Source: Mesonia sp. HuA40
GTDB taxonomy: Bacteria; Bacteroidota; Bacteroidia; Flavobacteriales; Flavobacteriaceae
Direction of reading: 5' to 3'
NCBI RefSeq assembly: GCF_008017835.1
Contig: NZ_VRLT01000028.1
Location: 1 to 64,000, forward strand
DNA length: 64,000 nucleotides
Made by a program: the position numbers and the translations under genes. The notes below the pieces were generated by a model. That model was not told where the DNA came from. It was given only the letters and a program-made list of their open reading frames with translations, and made no database searches. Below, piece by piece: positions 63,015 through 64,000 of the stretch; the first letter of the stretch is position 1, and every line of letters starts with the position of its first letter.

Positions 63015-64000
63015 TTATAATTTTAAGTTTTGCGGATCTATTCCGAAATACAATTCAAGCACCTTTAATTTAAAAATATAGTCGTATTTAGCACGATTAA
63101 GCTCTATAAAAGCGTTGTCTAATCTTTGTTTAGCCTGGGTAAAATCAAAACCATTGGTGAGACCAACATCATAGCGCTGCTGGGCATAATCAAAAGCCAA
63201 TTCTTGTGATTTAACCACTTCTTGAGCTGCTTCATATGCTTCTAAAGCTCCCTGAGCATCTACGTGTGCTTGATATACATTAGACTCTAAATCTAATTTA
63301 GCTTGTTCTAGTTGGTACTTTCTTCTTTCTAAATTTATTTTACTGCGAGCTACATTATTTCTAGTGGCCAAACCGTTAAGTATAGGTACGTTTAATTGCA
63401 CTCCATAGCCAATTCCGTCATTTTGATACAACTGCGTTGTGAATGAACGTTCAAAAAAATCATTATCTGAATAACGGGTATTATATCCAAAAAAAGCGGT
63501 TAAAGTAGGATAATATGCTCCCCTAGAAATTTGCACATCTTTTTGTGCAATAGCTAAATTTTGTTCGGCAATTTTAAGTTCTGGCCTATTCTCTTCCGCG
63601 GAAGCGATAATAGATGCCACAGGCTGGTTAGCTACTTCGTTTGAGACCAGCTCATAACCTTCATCAACGATTTGAAAATTTTCATAATCTTTAACCAACA
63701 ACAACTGCGCGAGATTAATTAAAGCAATTTTTACATTGTTTCGTGCTATGGCTATTTGCTGCTTTTCATTGGCCATATTGGCTTTTATTTCTAAAAGATC
63801 TCCTTTTGGTAGTACGCCACCTTCTACCAAATCTTCTGTACGCTTTAACTGCTCATTACTAACCTGGTTTTGACTTTGTAGCGATGATAGGTTGGCTTTA
63901 TTAAGCAAGACATTTAAATAGGCGTTTGCCACGGCGAGACTAATATCATCTTTCATTTTATCAAGTTGATATTGCGTGGCCAATTGAGCTAATTTGGCTC
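63015..64000 (-). CDS. TolC family outer membrane efflux protein (N-terminus outside window)
   Basis: The frame is open to the right edge of the window, so the 5' end is missing; a TTG at 63983 is internal. The 328 visible residues form most of two outer membrane efflux repeats: DDISLAVANAYLNVLLNKANL, QQIAIARNNVKIALINLAQLL, YGVQLNVPILNGLATRNNVARSKINL and YAQQRYDVGLTNGFDFTQAKQRLDNAFIELNRAKYDYIFKLKVLEL. It forms a channel across the periplasm and outer membrane with the adaptor next to it. A palindromic repeat copy (63591-63606) is encoded in frame as A-S-A-E. Confidence 0.92.
   Translation of the reverse strand, partial: AKLAQLATQYQLDKMKDDISLAVANAYLNVLLNKANLSSLQSQNQVSNEQLKRTEDLVEGGVLPKGDLLEIKANMANEKQQIAIARNNVKIALINLAQLLLVKDYENFQIVDEGYELVSNEVANQPVASIIASAEENRPELKIAEQNLAIAQKDVQISRGAYYPTLTAFFGYNTRYSDNDFFERSFTTQLYQNDGIGYGVQLNVPILNGLATRNNVARSKINLERRKYQLEQAKLDLESNVYQAHVDAQGALEAYEAAQEVVKSQELAFDYAQQRYDVGLTNGFDFTQAKQRLDNAFIELNRAKYDYIFKLKVLELYFGIDPQNLKL
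63591..63606. repeat. Near-perfect palindrome CTCTTCCGCGGAAGCG in the TolC-like gene
   Basis: It differs from the copy at 9815-9830 (CGCTTCCGCGGAAGCG) at one base. Read on the minus strand it is in frame and gives A-S-A-E in the sequence ASAEENRPELK. Confidence 0.55.

Overview
This is an AT-rich chromosomal window from a member of the Bacteroidota, almost certainly a marine-type Flavobacteriaceae. The evidence is a gliding-motility/T9SS type B sorting domain at the left edge, PorP/SprF-family proteins, GSCFA, DUF4230 and DUF6089 proteins, an OMP_b-brl_3 receptor, TAnnTTTG promoter elements with TTG -33 boxes, very weak Shine-Dalgarno signals and a Flavo-1-like structured RNA. The content is mostly core genome. 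I see no phage, integron, transposase or CRISPR array.

Layout. 0-0.5 kb: end of a secreted T9SS cargo protein, overlapping a zinc metallopeptidase on the other strand. 1.3-1.5 kb: a structured RNA. 1.5-8.5 kb: a minus-strand phenylacetate operon read paaE-A-B-C-D-G-H-(membrane protein)-paaI, with a perfect 26-bp palindrome over its promoter and a TetR gene just upstream. 9.3-11 kb: an aromatic amino acid hydroxylase with a long C-terminal extension. 11-19 kb: DUF4230, a single-domain rhodanese, GSCFA, alaS, an M23 peptidase, MerR, LemA and two TPM-domain proteins. 19-24 kb: a large outer-membrane barrel protein, a sugar transferase, an EamA exporter and a broken PorP/SprF gene. 24-32 kb: der, era, an M1 peptidase, a HAD phosphatase, an SpoU methylase and a Gre factor. 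32-35.4 kb: a sulfur-related cluster (rhodanese lipoprotein, TPMT-like methyltransferase, c-type heme DUF3365 protein, MBL-rhodanese-rhodanese) and the initiator tRNA. 35.4-44 kb: a DUF4139 protein, clpX-clpP-tig, a 4-TM protein, and a GDSL lipoprotein paired with FadL. 44-53.6 kb: an alpha/beta hydrolase with pdxJ, then CBS-nadK, then an envelope operon DUF6089-uppS-bamA-ompH-ompH, then murI. 53.6-64 kb: an intact PorP/SprF, a NifU-like protein, a PiT-PhoU-like fusion, a DUF255 protein, MscS, tsaB, and an efflux adaptor with TolC (cut by the window end).

How the genes work together. The paa operon supplies the ring epoxidase, isomerase, hydroxyacyl-CoA dehydrogenase and thioesterase of aerobic phenylacetyl-CoA breakdown. 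The ligase PaaK, ring hydrolase PaaZ and thiolase PaaJ are not in the window. The hydroxylase beside the TetR gene links the region to phenylalanine/tyrosine use. uppS, bamA and two ompH genes form an envelope-assembly operon. clpX, clpP and tig form a proteostasis block.

The most interesting signal is regulatory. Three separate promoters, each for a rhodanese-containing gene (near 11.77, 31.98 and 35.19 kb), carry the same palindrome GTAAC-N4-GTTAC (one copy has one mismatch). In all three the palindrome centre lies 36.5 bp from the end of a TAnnTTT(A/G)-like -7 element. This is the geometry of a class II Crp/Fnr-type activator site and suggests a reactive-sulfur regulon.

Stretches over 300 bases without an intact gene: 23627-24164 holds the PorP/SprF pseudogene; 35128-35444 holds an operator, a terminator and the initiator tRNA. 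The 18998-19273 gap holds a possible 51-codon gene.
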